Assembly: GCA_944472155.2 (NCBI GenBank)
Contig: OX235272.1
Coordinates: forward strand, 16,910,354-16,974,353
DNA length: 64,000 nt
Source of the DNA: Trichobilharzia szidati
Taxonomy: Eukaryota > Platyhelminthes > Trematoda > Strigeidida > Schistosomatidae
Direction of reading: 5' to 3'
The stretch's first letter is position 1. Each line of letters starts with the position of its first letter. The notes beneath the pieces were generated by a model. It did not search any database and was not told the origin of the DNA. It saw only the letters and a program-made list of their open reading frames with translations. Positions 34,600 to 44,941 of this stretch are shown one piece after another. The position numbers were made by a program, and so were the translations under genes.

Positions 34600-34949
34600 T
34601 GAGTTTCTAAAGTCTTTCACTTCATATTTTTCATACGTTCTCGTTCTCTCAGATAGTTGATTTGATTGTGACGCTTTCGTTGTCTTTCTGGACAACATCA
34701 TCAGCGCAAGCTTTAATATGAATTGAACTTATTCAAATTCTTCATGAATGATATAGTTATATCTCTTGAAAACCATCCTAGTGATTTTTTGCTAATTTGC
34801 ATCAATACTGATCGTTTTTTTAGACTTATTTGGCTTATTCATTATAGTCGACAAATTTGATCTATAATAATGTGTCTGTTTTTCGCTAATTCGTGTGAGT
34901 ACCAGGCTACTAGGAATTCTCCGTTATTCTTGGTCTTTCCACTGTTTAT
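34600..34949 (-). mobile_element. PLE, 3' part with hammerhead-like motif (left of nested RTE)
   Basis: Minus-strand PLE sequence, continuous with 35677-35960 once the RTE-A insertion is removed. Near its 3' end it carries a hammerhead-like block (34664-34711) with an intact CTGATGA core. Downstream of the endonuclease coding part, as in the PLEs at 58.6 and 60.6 kb. Confidence 0.7.
34664..34711 (-). ncRNA. Hammerhead-like ribozyme motif, PLE class I
   Basis: Minus strand: stem I strand TTGCG, core CTGATGA, one unpaired T, stem II GTTGTC/GACAAC, GAAA, then GCGT and CACAA where CGCAA would pair with stem I. The first two parts are perfect; the stem I 3' strand and the cleavage triplet are damaged. 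Three related copies: 57513, 58652 and 60638. Confidence 0.55.
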
Positions 34950-35676
34950 TATTATTATTGTTTCCTTTAATTCCTAGAGGAACATAGGGCTTCAGCCGTG
35001 CGTCTCCATTGCGTTCGGTTCTCTGCTAGAGTCTTCACCTGGCTCCAAGTCTGACCACATGCTTTCATCTCCTCTTCACATGACCTCCTCCAAGTCACCC
35101 ACCCTCACACTGACGACCAACTCGCCGCTTCCCTTTCGGGTTCCACTCGAGCGATGGCTTGTCCAGTGATGTCACTTGATGCTTTGTTTTCTCAGAGTAT
35201 GGCCACCAATCCATCTCCATTTCTTCCTGCCTATTTGTTTCACAATCGGTTCCTGCTGAGTTGGTTGGTTCGCTCATTGCCAGAGATCCCTCTCTGTTGC
35301 TGATCTTTTCTGGCCGGCCGGCCATCTGATCTTGAGTGGTATTGAGCGAAGACAACTGTTAATGAAGGTCTGTAGTTTGTTTGAGATGCTCTTCATGACG
35401 CGCAGTGCAAGTCTCTGATCCATCCGTATAGTGAGTAGCACTGACTGACTTCACATTGGAGTTGAAAATCCGGATCTTATCTTCGTTTTGATGCTGAGTA
35501 GGGCTGTTGACCTCCACACAGACTTGAGAGTAGTGAAAGCTTGTCTTGCTTTTCCGATCCTTGCTGCTTTGATATCCTCGTCAGTTCCGTCTTCCTGTAG
35601 TTGAAACGATGCTTCCCAGGTAGGTGGGTAGGTGAAGGAGGTTCCTCTCATTTATGCTGATTGTTGTCTGTTGTTG
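34950..35676 (-). mobile_element. RTE-A LINE nested in a PLE, with target duplication
   Basis: 727 bp flanked by the 13-bp direct repeat TTCCACTGTTTAT (34937-34949 and 35677-35689). Encodes the RTE C-terminal part from the Q/T-rich linker onward, with the GGCC triplication (ggccggccggcc) also seen at 90. Confidence 0.93.
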
Positions 35677-35960
35677 TTCCACTGTTTATAGTTTGTACAT
35701 TTTCCCAGTCAAGTAGGTGTCCTTAGTTGTCTACGTGCATAGCTATGAAAGAATATATGTCATGTCTTTTCACAGCTAGTTTGTATCCGTGAACTTGGAG
35801 TTGAAGACGATGCCCACTTTGACCAATATAGTGCTTATCACAATTCATGCGACTTAGTCTGTAGATGGTATTGATATAGTCTTCTTGTACTGTTGGGTCT
35901 TTTTGGTCTACTTACTACTGAATGTAGTGATTATGTGTTACTTTGTGTACAATATCAGTT
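35677..35960 (-). mobile_element. PLE GIY-YIG region (right of nested RTE)
   Basis: Minus strand read across frameshifts gives NCDKHYIGQSGHRLQLQVHGYKLAVKRHD, the GIY-YIG endonuclease of PLEs. Same family as the PLE at 58587. Confidence 0.7.
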
Positions 35961-36189
35961 TCCAATGGTTTTCATATTTCAGCCTTTATTTTAGAAATTC
36001 TATTTACATAACTTTCAAGTCAAGAACATAAACTATTATCAGAAATACGCGACGTATATTCTTTTATACTGATGCATTAAGACATCTGTGGACACCAATT
36101 CAACTGGGAAAATGGAGAAACTTTGAACAATCGAAACACCAAAAAATTCCAGAGAATTCCTAGAAGCTTGGTAATAACATGAATCATTT

Positions 36190-36300
36190 GGCTTAATCTT
36201 CATTAGCTGATAGTTCTTTGCCTATGGTAATGTGTCAGCTAGTCGCTGATTCTTCTGAGTATCAGGCTTGTAGGAATTCTCCAGTACTTTTAGAGTTTCC
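36190..36300 (-). mobile_element. PLE fragment left of nested RTE-B
   Basis: 'gagtatcaggcttgtaggaa' and 'ttctccagtactttta' match the PLE at 34900-34936. It resumes at 37274 after the RTE-B copy. Confidence 0.65.
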
Positions 36301-37273
36301 CGAAGGCTGGACTGGATTATGCGTCAGACAGTGGGAAACAAGAAGACAGGGATATCCTGGACCGACGTGAAGAACCTAGAAGACCTGGATTTCGCGCGTG
36401 GATGATTTATGTTTGATGTCACACAAAATCGAAGACTTACAAGCGAAAACCGACAAACTGGTCGATAAGGAGGAGCAGCAAAGACAGGTGAGGACTCCAG
36501 GTGAACATAGACAAGACGGAGGTTATGAAAATAACCAACCAACAACAACAACAGCAGCAGCAACATCCAGCGCCAATCACCATCAACGGGAGGGATTTGA
36601 AAGAGGTTACTTCATTCACTTACTTATCTAGGGAGCATTGTCTCAACTACAGGCAGGTGGAACGGACGAGGATGTCAAATCGAGAATCGGGAAGGCGAGA
36701 AACACATTCATCAACCTGAAACCAATCTGGAAATCTTCGTCACTCACTCAACATCAACAACAAAATTCGGATTTTCAATACAAACGTCAAGTCAGTCAGT
36801 TCTTCTATACGGATGGATCAGAAACTTGGCGGGTCACAAAGAATATTTCCAACAGCCTGTTGCAGACCTTTATCAACAACTAACTGTCTTCGCTGGCTCT
36901 ATACTGAAGATCAGATGGCCGGAAAGAACAAGAACCAACAAGAAACTATGGGAACAAACAAAACAAGAACCAATCGCCCAACAAATATGCAGGAGAAAGT
37001 GGAGATGGATTGGACACTCACTGGCTGAGGAGGCCACTCGCTGGGTGACATCGCGCGTCAGGCCAAAGCTCGAGTGGAACCCGAAAGGGAAGCGGCGAGT
37101 GTGACGTCAGTGCAAGGGTGACATGGAGGAGATCGTGTGAAGAGGAGCTGAAACAGTATGGATTAACATGGATGCAGGTGAAAAGTACAGCAGAAGACAG
37201 AAGCAAGTGGAGACGTGTAGTTGAAGCCCTATGTTCCACTAGGAACCCAAGGGAACAATAATAATAATTATAA
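36301..37273 (+). mobile_element. RTE-B LINE nested in a PLE, with target duplication
   Basis: 973 bp flanked by TTTAGAGTTTCC (36289-36300 and 37274-37285). Starts at LDWIMRQTVGN, carries the shared 4-nt break at the FADD box (near 36390), and ends with the hairpin 'gttccactaggaaccc' and an AAT tail. Confidence 0.93.
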
Positions 37274-37345
37274 TTTAGAGTTTCCACTGTCCAAAATATC
37301 TACATTTCCCCAATCAGGTTGGTATTTATGGTTTTCCATTATTAT
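37274..37345 (-). mobile_element. PLE fragment right of nested RTE-B
   Basis: 'cactgtccaaaatatctaca' and 'tttccccaatcaggttgg' continue the PLE that stops at 36300 and match 35680-35730. Confidence 0.65.
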
Positions 37346-37470
37346 GATGATTGTTTCATCTCCTCTTCATATGATCATTTCTACGTCACTCAGACACATC
37401 CAACTCTTTGCCTCTCATTCAGGTTCTAATTTAGTTATTCAGCACACATCACTTAACAAGCTTACCAAAT
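37346..37470 (-). mobile_element. RTE-D LINE fragment
   Basis: 'catctcctcttcatatgatc' and 'ctctcattcaggttc' correspond to the minus-strand RTE 3' region. Short and worn. Confidence 0.5.
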
Positions 37471-38449
37471 AACCGTTTCGGTATGATAACCCTTCATTAA
37501 GCACATTTCTTAATGAATATATAGGGATTGTTTACATGGTTCCACTAATTTTCTGACTGAACTTTTCTAGATCATTAGTGCGTTTGCTGTCTGTCTCTTC
37601 ACTGTCTAAAGTTTCACTTTGCCAATTTATCCCATGACTTATTTCTGTCTACTGTTGTTTTTTTTCATCAATAAAACCAAGTTGGAAGGCATTCTCACAC
37701 AAAAAAATGGCTATGCCGCCAATAAAGTCTATCTATTTAATCCCCCTTAGTCTCTTAGTCTACTAGAGCAAAAAGAGAAGAAGTAATAGTCTCCTCCTCT
37801 GACTTGTAGTGTACTTTTGTTTCGCTTGAGATATAGACGCATAAAGACACGCACACTCCTTACTTCTATCACTTTTAGTACACGTGTGGTGTGTGTAGTT
37901 TAACCCCTGTACTTTTATAATAATAATAGTAACAATAACAATAAAAGTAATAATATTAGTAATAATTACCCCCAAAAAAACAACACATCTAACGAAACAA
38001 CAGGAAGTCTAATGAATTCAATAGAACCGAAAGAAACAGTGTATCAATATATATATATATATATATGCCTACATATCATTTACACGGATACAATTCACAA
38101 TGAGTGCATACAGTTGCAATTGTTTCCTCATATTGTTCTAAAAGGTGTTATATATATATGCGTGTGTGTGACAGAGGCCATTTCCTGACATTGTATTATT
38201 ATTATTATTAGTAGTAGTAGTAGTATTAGTATAAGTATTAACTAACTTATTTTGAGTACAATTCATTTTACAGTGATGTTCAATTCTTACACTATACCTA
38301 CTGATAATATATATATATATATATACTTGAGAAGTAATCAAATTCTCAGGGTGTATAGGAAGGAAGTAAGAAAATCAATGTAGACAATTTTACAACCTTG
38401 TACTCCTACTAATTATCGGTAATTCATTTTCACTCCGTCTATACTACTA
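37471..38449. other. Unassigned AT-rich stretch with microsatellites
   Basis: TA runs near 38047 and 38310, plus ATT/AGT runs at about 38190-38230. No gene recognised. Confidence 0.4.
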
Positions 38450-39403
38450 CTAATAATAATAATTTGCTTTATTCCAAAACAGTACTTGTGATACAGAATG
38501 GAATTCTCAGCATTTTTACTACAGTATTGCATCCAGTTAGTACATTATCAATAAATAGAATTCTACATAGATTAAGGAAATCTCAGTTCATTATGACAAC
38601 AACATATTGGCATGTCGGTAGCAAAGCCAAAGTTGAACAGTGTTTGAAGGTGTTAGAAAAGTAGGTGCTATCATATTTACTGGCGTAAGCGGAAGAAAGA
38701 AACAAAGCAGCACATAACGGAAAAAAGAGAGAGAGAGAAAAGGAAAAGAAAGAAAGAAAATGTTGTACCTATAAATGATATGAGTTGGAAAGACGAGGTC
38801 CAGTTGTTCTACTGACTATTTAATAAGTTATAGGTGTCACGCCTAATGCTTTCTTTATCACACAGAACACGAGCTAAGTAGGGTATGGTTGAGTTTTGTA
38901 CTTGCTGGTGCGAGCATATAGTTTTCTATATAGGCTTCTGGTTTTACCTGATGAGATGCAAGGGGAGAGTTGTGAGTGAAGAGGGTGGTGTGAGTTAGAT
39001 AAAATGGATTTGGCCCATTTTTCACATGAGTCCATGTGCCTGTCGACCAGAATATTAACAAGCTGGTTAAGTGGCACGTTGCTTACCCTGCTGACAACCT
39101 TTAACATCCTGCGTAATATGATTTTATAGTCTTTCTTCAGTAGCCCGGGAAAAACTAAGGGGGAACAATAGAGAATAATAGGCAGAATGCGAGAGTTAAC
39201 GAATTGTAGGAGTAAGGGTTGGGTTATACCAGAATGTTTTAACTTCTTGATGTAGAAGGTAAGACGGAATATTTTCTTAGAAATCGCCAAGATATGAGAC
39301 GACCAGGAGAGATCAGCAGATAGAATGACGCCTAGGTATTTAATTTCCGATTTGGTTTCTATTTCAGTGCCGTCTATGTTGCATACGAGTTTTGTTGAAG
39401 ACA
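38450..39403 (-). mobile_element. CR1-type LINE, longest minus copy
   Basis: Minus strand encodes LAISKKIFRLTFYIKKLKHSGITQPLLLQFVNSRILPIILYCSPLVFPGLLKKDYK and the LRRMLKVV...SLYRKLYAR block, nearly open. Upstream it reaches the SEIKYLGVIL region of the RT. The 3' UTR is purine-rich with an (AAT)n end. The best reference copy for the family in this window. Confidence 0.9.
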
Positions 39404-39697
39404 GTAATGCCTATATAGATGAAATCATACAATTTCTCATGACCCTATTAGCAAAGCTGTGATATGTGAACTGCTACTTAGATTTTCTGGTATCGGTTCG
39501 CAGAGGAGATATGATCGGCTTCGAGATCGACCATGAATTGGTTTCAGTTACTGAACAACTGAAAAACAACAAGGTGTATTAAACAGCTGTATTGTGATAG
39601 TGTGAGACTTCTCGGTAGTAGGCTCCTATGACCTCACTGTGGAACAAACTCAGGATCTTTAGCTTACGAGATAAATACAATAATTATTCAGTTGCTA
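39404..39697. other. Unassigned stretch
   Basis: No gene or repeat recognised. Confidence 0.3.
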
Positions 39698-39707
39698 TGA
39701 TAAAATC

Positions 39708-40170
39708 CATTATTATTATTGTTTCCTTTAATTCCTAGAGGAACATAGGGCTTCAGCCGTGTGTCTCCATTGCGTTCGGTTCTCTGCTACAGTCTTCACC
39801 TGGCTCCAAGTCTGCCCACACGTTTTCATCTCCTCTTCACATCACCTCCTACAAGTCACCCACCCTCGCACTGACGACCAACTCGCCGATTCCAATACAG
39901 TCGGGTTCCACTCGAGCAATGGCTTGTCTAGTGATGTCACTTGATGGATTGTTTCCTCAGAGTATGGCCAGCCAATTCCATCTCCATTTCTTCCTGCCTG
40001 TTTGTTTCACAATCGGTTCCTGCTGAGTTGGTTCGCTCATTGTCAGAGATCCCTCTCTGTTGCTGATCTTTTCTGGCCGGCCATCTGATCTTGATTGGTA
40101 TTGAGCGAAGACAACTGTTAATGAAGGTGTGTAGTTTGTTTGAGATGCTCTTTATGACGTGCCAAGTCTC
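39708..40170 (-). mobile_element. RTE-A LINE with target duplication
   Basis: 463 bp flanked by the 10-bp direct repeat TGATAAAATC (39698-39707 and 40171-40180). Holds only the C-terminal coding end and 3' tail. Confidence 0.92.
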
Positions 40171-40364
40171 TGATAAAATCTATATCTTTTCTAATTTCTG
40201 CCAATTCGCAATATATGTAGAGCGACTACCAGCTTATGTCATCGGTTAGTATTTTTCTTCAGATCCAATATGGTGGAACCATGTGATCACGGATTCCCAA
40301 TAGAATTTCAGGTAACCTTATCCTGTCATCATTCATTAATGAGCAATAAATTGATTTTGCAAAT

Positions 40365-40640
40365 TTGGTTTGAAAGGGATTTGACTGATTTCAGGACCAG
40401 TCATGAACTGACTTCAGTTGGAGAAGCACTTAAAACCAAGATGAAGTTTCCTGTCGTCCTAGTAGGAAGTTTCGATCATTTTGTTATGCATCGCGAAATG
40501 GCAGAAGTTAGAATTCATGAGCCGTTGGATTCAACGAGGTCGCCTTGTAGATTGAAGGTCCCAAGTTTAATCCACAGTGGAATTGTGGGTGCGTACAGTT
40601 TGAGAGTCCTACGTTAAAGAAGAAATAGCTGTTTTTAATC
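40365..40640 (+). mobile_element. S2 SINE, decayed
   Basis: Start 'ggatttgactgatttcagga' (S2 5' end), then 'gcagaagttagaattcatga', a reduced tRNA-like head ('ggtcgccttgtagattgaag') and 'gtgggtgcgtacagtttgag' with the remains of the hammerhead-like block. It abuts an S3 copy. Confidence 0.65.
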
Positions 40641-40960
40641 GGTGGATGGTGACTAGCAGTGGAATCCAGGATACGCATTTCGTCCTATTTGGGACTCGTC
40701 AACTGGATGTACCCGCATTTCTCAGTGAGTGATGATGTTCCCACCGAGGCTCAAACCCAGTGCCCATAGTTTCAAACGCCATAGCGTTATCCACTAGAGC
40801 ACTTGGACCACGAGATCCACATCTTGTGCAACGGGTCATATTGATTTAATTGGATTTTAGATCTTCCCGTCGATTGATTGGACCGAAGTGCTCGATCTCA
40901 GGTTGACATGTCGGCTTCTTGAGCAGATGCTTCGACAGTGTCTGGGCATTTAATTAGTAT
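40640..40960 (-). mobile_element. S3 (Sm-alpha-like) SINE with hammerhead
   Basis: Minus strand from the 5' leader through the tRNA-like head ('ctctagtggataacgctatg', 'gggtttgagcctc') to the hammerhead at 40662-40712 and the end 'gctagtcaccatccacc'. Nearly full length. The first C of the ribozyme core is T. Confidence 0.82.
40662..40712 (-). ncRNA. Hammerhead ribozyme motif in S3 SINE
   Basis: Minus strand: CCAG stem I, TTGACGA core (expected CTGANGA), stem II GTCC/GGAC with loop CAAATA, GAAA, a short palindrome-like stem III, cleavage-site region ATC, and CTGG closing stem I. The layout is that of the known schistosome Sm-alpha ribozyme. The C3 change should abolish or strongly reduce cleavage. 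Confidence 0.7.
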
Positions 40961-40974
40961 TTAATTGATGTGTG

Positions 40975-41075
40975 AACATCATCACTCACTGAGAAATGCA
41001 GGTACATCCAGTTGACGAGTCCAAAAGACGAATGCCATCCTGGATTCACTGCTAGTCACATCACAATTAGTTGTT
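40975..41075 (+). mobile_element. S3 SINE fragment, opposite orientation
   Basis: Plus-strand S3 3' end: 'gaacatcatcactcactgag', hammerhead remnant 41012-41055 (TTGACGA, damaged stem II) and 'cactgctagtcac'. Together with 40640-40960 it makes a head-to-head pair. Confidence 0.7.
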
Positions 41076-41319
41076 TTTTACTTGAAATAATTTGTAGGGT
41101 GAAGTAGTATCAGTTACGCCAATATGCACTACTGATTCGTCGTTCAAACTGATTCAATGCCCTTCAGCGCTGAATCAGAACAGATACACAGCTGACAAGC
41201 TCTACCTCATACCTTTCGGTATTTACATCACTTCAATGTAGGTAGCGAATACTACTTATAAGGTGGTTGGTTGATTGACATTTATGGTACCAAACTAATC
41301 CTATATATTATCCTCAGAC
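41076..41319. other. Unassigned stretch
   Basis: Contains a small palindrome (ctgattca ... tgaatcag) near 41148. Nothing else recognised. Confidence 0.3.
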
Positions 41320-41750
41320 GTTAGAATAGTCGTTTCCCATTTAGGTTCCACTTTTCTGGTGTGTGATGTCACTCAACGGTCTCCTCAGTGTGTGTCTGAT
41401 CCATCTTCCTTTCCTTCTGAACCTTTTATGGTTTAGCAATAGATTCTTGCTTGTTTCTTCTCCAGAGTTCCTTGTTGATATTCCTTTACAGTCAATCATT
41501 TGATCTCCAGTCTGGAGCAAAGACAGGTGTTGATGAAAGTCTACATATGTGCGCTAAGTCTTTGAACCATATAGGAGTCCTGATTTGATATTAGTGCTGA
41601 AAATCCGAATCTTTTTCTTCATCCTGAGTGCAGAAGATTTCCATATGGAATGTAGGTCTTTTCAACTTTCCTTTGACATTTTTATTCGTGCCGTTTGTAG
41701 TTGAAACACGTCTGCTGTGGTAAGTGAAACAGGTGACTTCCAGTCGCTTG
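41320..41750 (-). mobile_element. RTE-D LINE, decayed
   Basis: Minus-strand 'ggaacctaaatgggaaacg', the RW/WRW C-terminal region and 'ttcagcactaatatcaaatc' blocks in RTE order, ending in the region before the Q/T-rich linker. Confidence 0.65.
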
Positions 41751-42384
41751 TGACTTATGTAAGTCAGATAACTAAACAGTCTCACCTTTTAGATTTTACT
41801 ATTCTCCATTTGACATGCAGTAGCGGGTGAGTCTTTATCCTTGGTATACGTGTTCTGAACTTTATTGAAGGAATGATCTGTAGCTGAGTATCACTAAAAC
41901 ACAATCCAGTGACACAAGAGATGTGTTTTTAGAATGTATCGATTTAATTGCTTCATTAAGATTAATTTCAAAACATGATGGCAATTCATCCAAGTGTTAG
42001 CATCAACTTAGAAAAGAAGAAGACGTATTGTACACTGAATGACTGATAGCAGGAAAAACGTTTAATTAGGTCATACGCACAATATATAGGAATAAAATCC
42101 AAGTGATCTCACTGACTTGTTATTCTTTATCAGTCTTGCAGATGAATTGTTATCAGGTTACGGATGTATCTAGGTATCCACAGTTGGATATACAGCAGTG
42201 TATACAAACCTTGATTTCGCAGAATCATCAGTAAGCTAACTTCTATGAGAATGGTTGTTTTAAATCTCTATTAGCCAAACAACTATTTGATAGAACAAAA
42301 GTCACTAGACCATGCTTTGTGTGGATGCATATGTCGCGTAATATCCTAGATTATCTAAGAGCGGTGGGAGAGTACATGATCTAA
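41751..42384. other. Unassigned stretch
   Basis: No gene recognised, but may contain upstream RT sequence of the adjacent CR1 copy too decayed to identify. Confidence 0.3.
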
Positions 42385-43120
42385 TTGTTGTATTCAAGAA
42401 TCCAAGACAGTTTTATGCTTTATTTATGCTCCTCGTCTAACGGCCTTAAACTTAATCCTTCCAAAAGTCAGACTGTCAACTTCAGTTTCCGATGTAAACG
42501 AAAGTTAAATGAAGCCGTTGGTTCCTATGACCCTTGCAAAATTGATGATACTGATATAGAAATCAAGTCTGAAGTTAAGTATCTTGGATTAATTCTATCT
42601 TCTGACCTACCCTGGTCGTCCCATGTCTTAGCGATTTCTAAAAGAATATTTCGTTTGACTTTTTACATTAAGAAGTTAAGGCACTCAGACATAACTCAAC
42701 CACTCCTCTTACAGTTTGTTCAACTCGTGTATTTTACCTATTCTTCTTTACTGTTCACCCTTGCTTATTCTTTCCTGGATTGCTTAAAAATGACTATGTC
42801 ATACTTCGTAGAACTCTGAAGACTGTCAGTAGAACGAGTTGTATCCCATTAGGCCATATCGTTGACATTGTCACTGATAGGCATTTGATGTCATGCAACA
42901 GATTCGCTAAAGGAATTTTGTCAGACTCTGAACACCCACTCTACCCTTAGCTCCAACCTTGTGTCTCCTCAGGTAAAACAAGAAGTCTTTTCAGAAGACT
43001 TTATGCACGTACGTCTAAGTATAAAAATTCCACAATACCATATTTAGCTTCACGTACTTTATGTGATGAAAATAGTGTTAGTCATGAACTAACTAACCTT
43101 CTTAGCACCACTAAATAAAC
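42385..43120 (+). mobile_element. CR1-type LINE, divergent subfamily
   Basis: A 144-codon open segment encodes GLKLNPSKSQTVNFSF, EIKSEVKYLGLILSSDLPWSSH and LAISKRIFRLTFYIKKLRHSDITQPLL, all late RT blocks. After a frameshift it continues LRRTLKTVSRTSCIPLGHIVDIVTDRH and SGKTRSLFRRLYARTSKYKN to a stop near 43117. About 60-70% like the other CR1 copies by eye. It is a LINE relic, not a host gene. Confidence 0.87.
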
Positions 43121-43474
43121 CATTTCCTTCACCCTTAAAGCATCAAACTTTATTGTTATTGTATTTCTTATATTTATAATCCTCTCAATTTTTTCGTTTT
43201 GTTTATTTTTTTTCATAAGTTTGGACATAATTTTAAGCTGTATTATGACTGTTAATTTTGTATTTCCCCTCACTATACTATATCAACAGAACATTAGATC
43301 CAATAATCTATAACATGCTAAAGTTTCCAAACTGAATCGACAATACCGTTTGAAACAAACTCACTGTTATTATTATTATTATTATTATATCTGATAAGTA
43401 TGTCGTAAATGTGGACAAATTCCTCCGGTTAATTTTGTTTCAATTTTAAATTTTATATATATTTTGAGTAAATC

Positions 43475-43560
43475 AGATGCAATATTGTGACAAATACTGA
43501 GAATTCCATTCTGTATTATAAGTACTGTCTGTTTTGGAATAAAGTAAATTATTATTATTT
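43475..43560 (+). mobile_element. CR1-type LINE 3' terminal fragment
   Basis: 'gaattccattctgtattata' and 'ttttggaataaagtaaatt' plus (ATT)n match the 3' terminus of the copies at 8676, 11335, 31923 and 38450. Confidence 0.75.
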
Positions 43561-43579
43561 AAAAAAAATTAAATATTTG

Positions 43580-43808
43580 TACGTCAGTGTTTTAGTGATA
43601 GAGTACTCACCAGCCACACATGTGGTGACAGTTCAACTATTGACTGAAGCGCTTGTTGATCTTACTTGTCTGGTAGTGAGCCAAGTAAACAGGGGAGGTT
43701 ACATATGTGACTAGCAATCCTATCCCATTAAAATAATACCACTACTACTGAAAATTCAAAGCTAAAGCTAAAAGCCCTATGCTCCACTCGGAGTGCAAAG
43801 GAATCATA
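43580..43808 (+). mobile_element. S4-like SINE with RTE tail
   Basis: Worn tRNA-like head ('cagtgttttagtgatagagt', 'gtgacagttcaactattg'), middle with 'cttgtctggtagtgagcc', and tail 'aagccctatgctccactcgg' plus 'agtgcaaaggaa'. The tail hairpin has a compensatory change (CTCC/GGAG instead of TTCC/GGAA). Confidence 0.65.
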
Positions 43809-43810
43809 CA

Positions 43811-44535
43811 TATTATTATTATTGTTCTCTTGGGTTCCTAGTGGAACATAGGGCTTCAACTACACGTCTCCACTTGCTTCTGTCTTCTGCTGTACTTTTC
43901 ACCTGCATCCATATTAGTCCATACTGTTTCAGCTCCTCTTCACACGATCTCCTCCATGTCACCCTTGCACTGACGTCCCACTCGCCGCTTCCCTTTCGGG
44001 TTCCACTCGAGCTATGGCCTGACGCGCGATGTCATCCAGCGGCCTCCTCAGCGAGTGTCCAATGCATCTCCACTTTCTCCTGCATATTTGTTGAGAGATT
44101 GGTTCTTGTTTGTTTGTTTGCTCCCATAGCTTGTTTCTTGTTGGTGATTCTTTCCGGCCATCTGATCTTCAGTATAGAACGAAGACAGTTAGTTGTTGAT
44201 AAAGGTGTGCAACAGACTGTTGGAAATACTCATCCTTTGTGACCCGCCGCTCAGTTTCTGATCCATCCGTATAGAAGAACTGACTGACTTGACGTTTGTA
44301 TTGAAAATCCGAATTTTGTAGTTGATGGTGAGGAGTGACAGTGGAAGATTTCCAGATTGGTTTCAGGTTGATGAATGTGTTTCTCGCCTTCCTGATTCTC
44401 GATTTGACATCCTTGTCCGTTCCACCTGCCTGTAGTTGAGACAACGCTCCCTCCCTAGATAAGTGAATGAAGTAACCTCTTTCAAATCCCTATTGTTGAT
44501 GTTGATTGGCGGTGGATGTTGCTGCTGTTGTTGTT
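43811..44535 (-). mobile_element. RTE-B LINE, 5'-truncated
   Basis: Minus strand from 'caacaacagcagcaacatcc' (Q-rich linker) through SQLQAGGTDKDVKSRIRKARNTFINLKPIWKSS to the RWRW C-terminus and the tail 'gttccactaggaacccaaga'. Abuts a TA run at its 5' end. Confidence 0.88.
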
Positions 44536-44927
44536 GATATATATATATATATACAACTGATTGATATGAAGAGCTGAAAAGGACTCATGTCAAACAGTAC
44601 TGCCTGCTAACCATTCTTATATGAACTAAGTATCCAACAAATGTTCTTCTATTTTGGTGTCAAGCTCAACACTGTAGTGTGTCTGATTAGCCTCAACTAA
44701 GTGAACCTAATCACTTCATGAAGCGTTTACTTAAACCTCTGTCTAAACAGTTATTTATTTATATATTCTCAATAGGATATTTAATCATTTCGATTCGATA
44801 GTAGAAATAAAATAATTGTCTTGTTTACTCATCGATTGCTTTTTGTCATTCCATTCATTGTATTTGTGCGTTTATGTGTCTATGTGTGTATCAAGGAAGT
44901 GAAGCAATTCAAAGTGAGGTTTTGAAG
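44536..44927. other. Short TA run and unassigned stretch
   Basis: A (TA)n run of about 17 bases at 44537, then no recognised feature up to the PLE target duplication. Confidence 0.4.
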
Positions 44928-44941
44928 TAGCGCAAATATTG

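Noticed and set aside
42385..42819. 144-codon open frame as a possible host gene
   Set aside because: Its protein matches the CR1 copies in this window (IFRLTFYIKKLRHS, KYLGLILSSDL), continues after a frameshift into the CR1 C-terminus, and is flanked by LINE 3' sequence.
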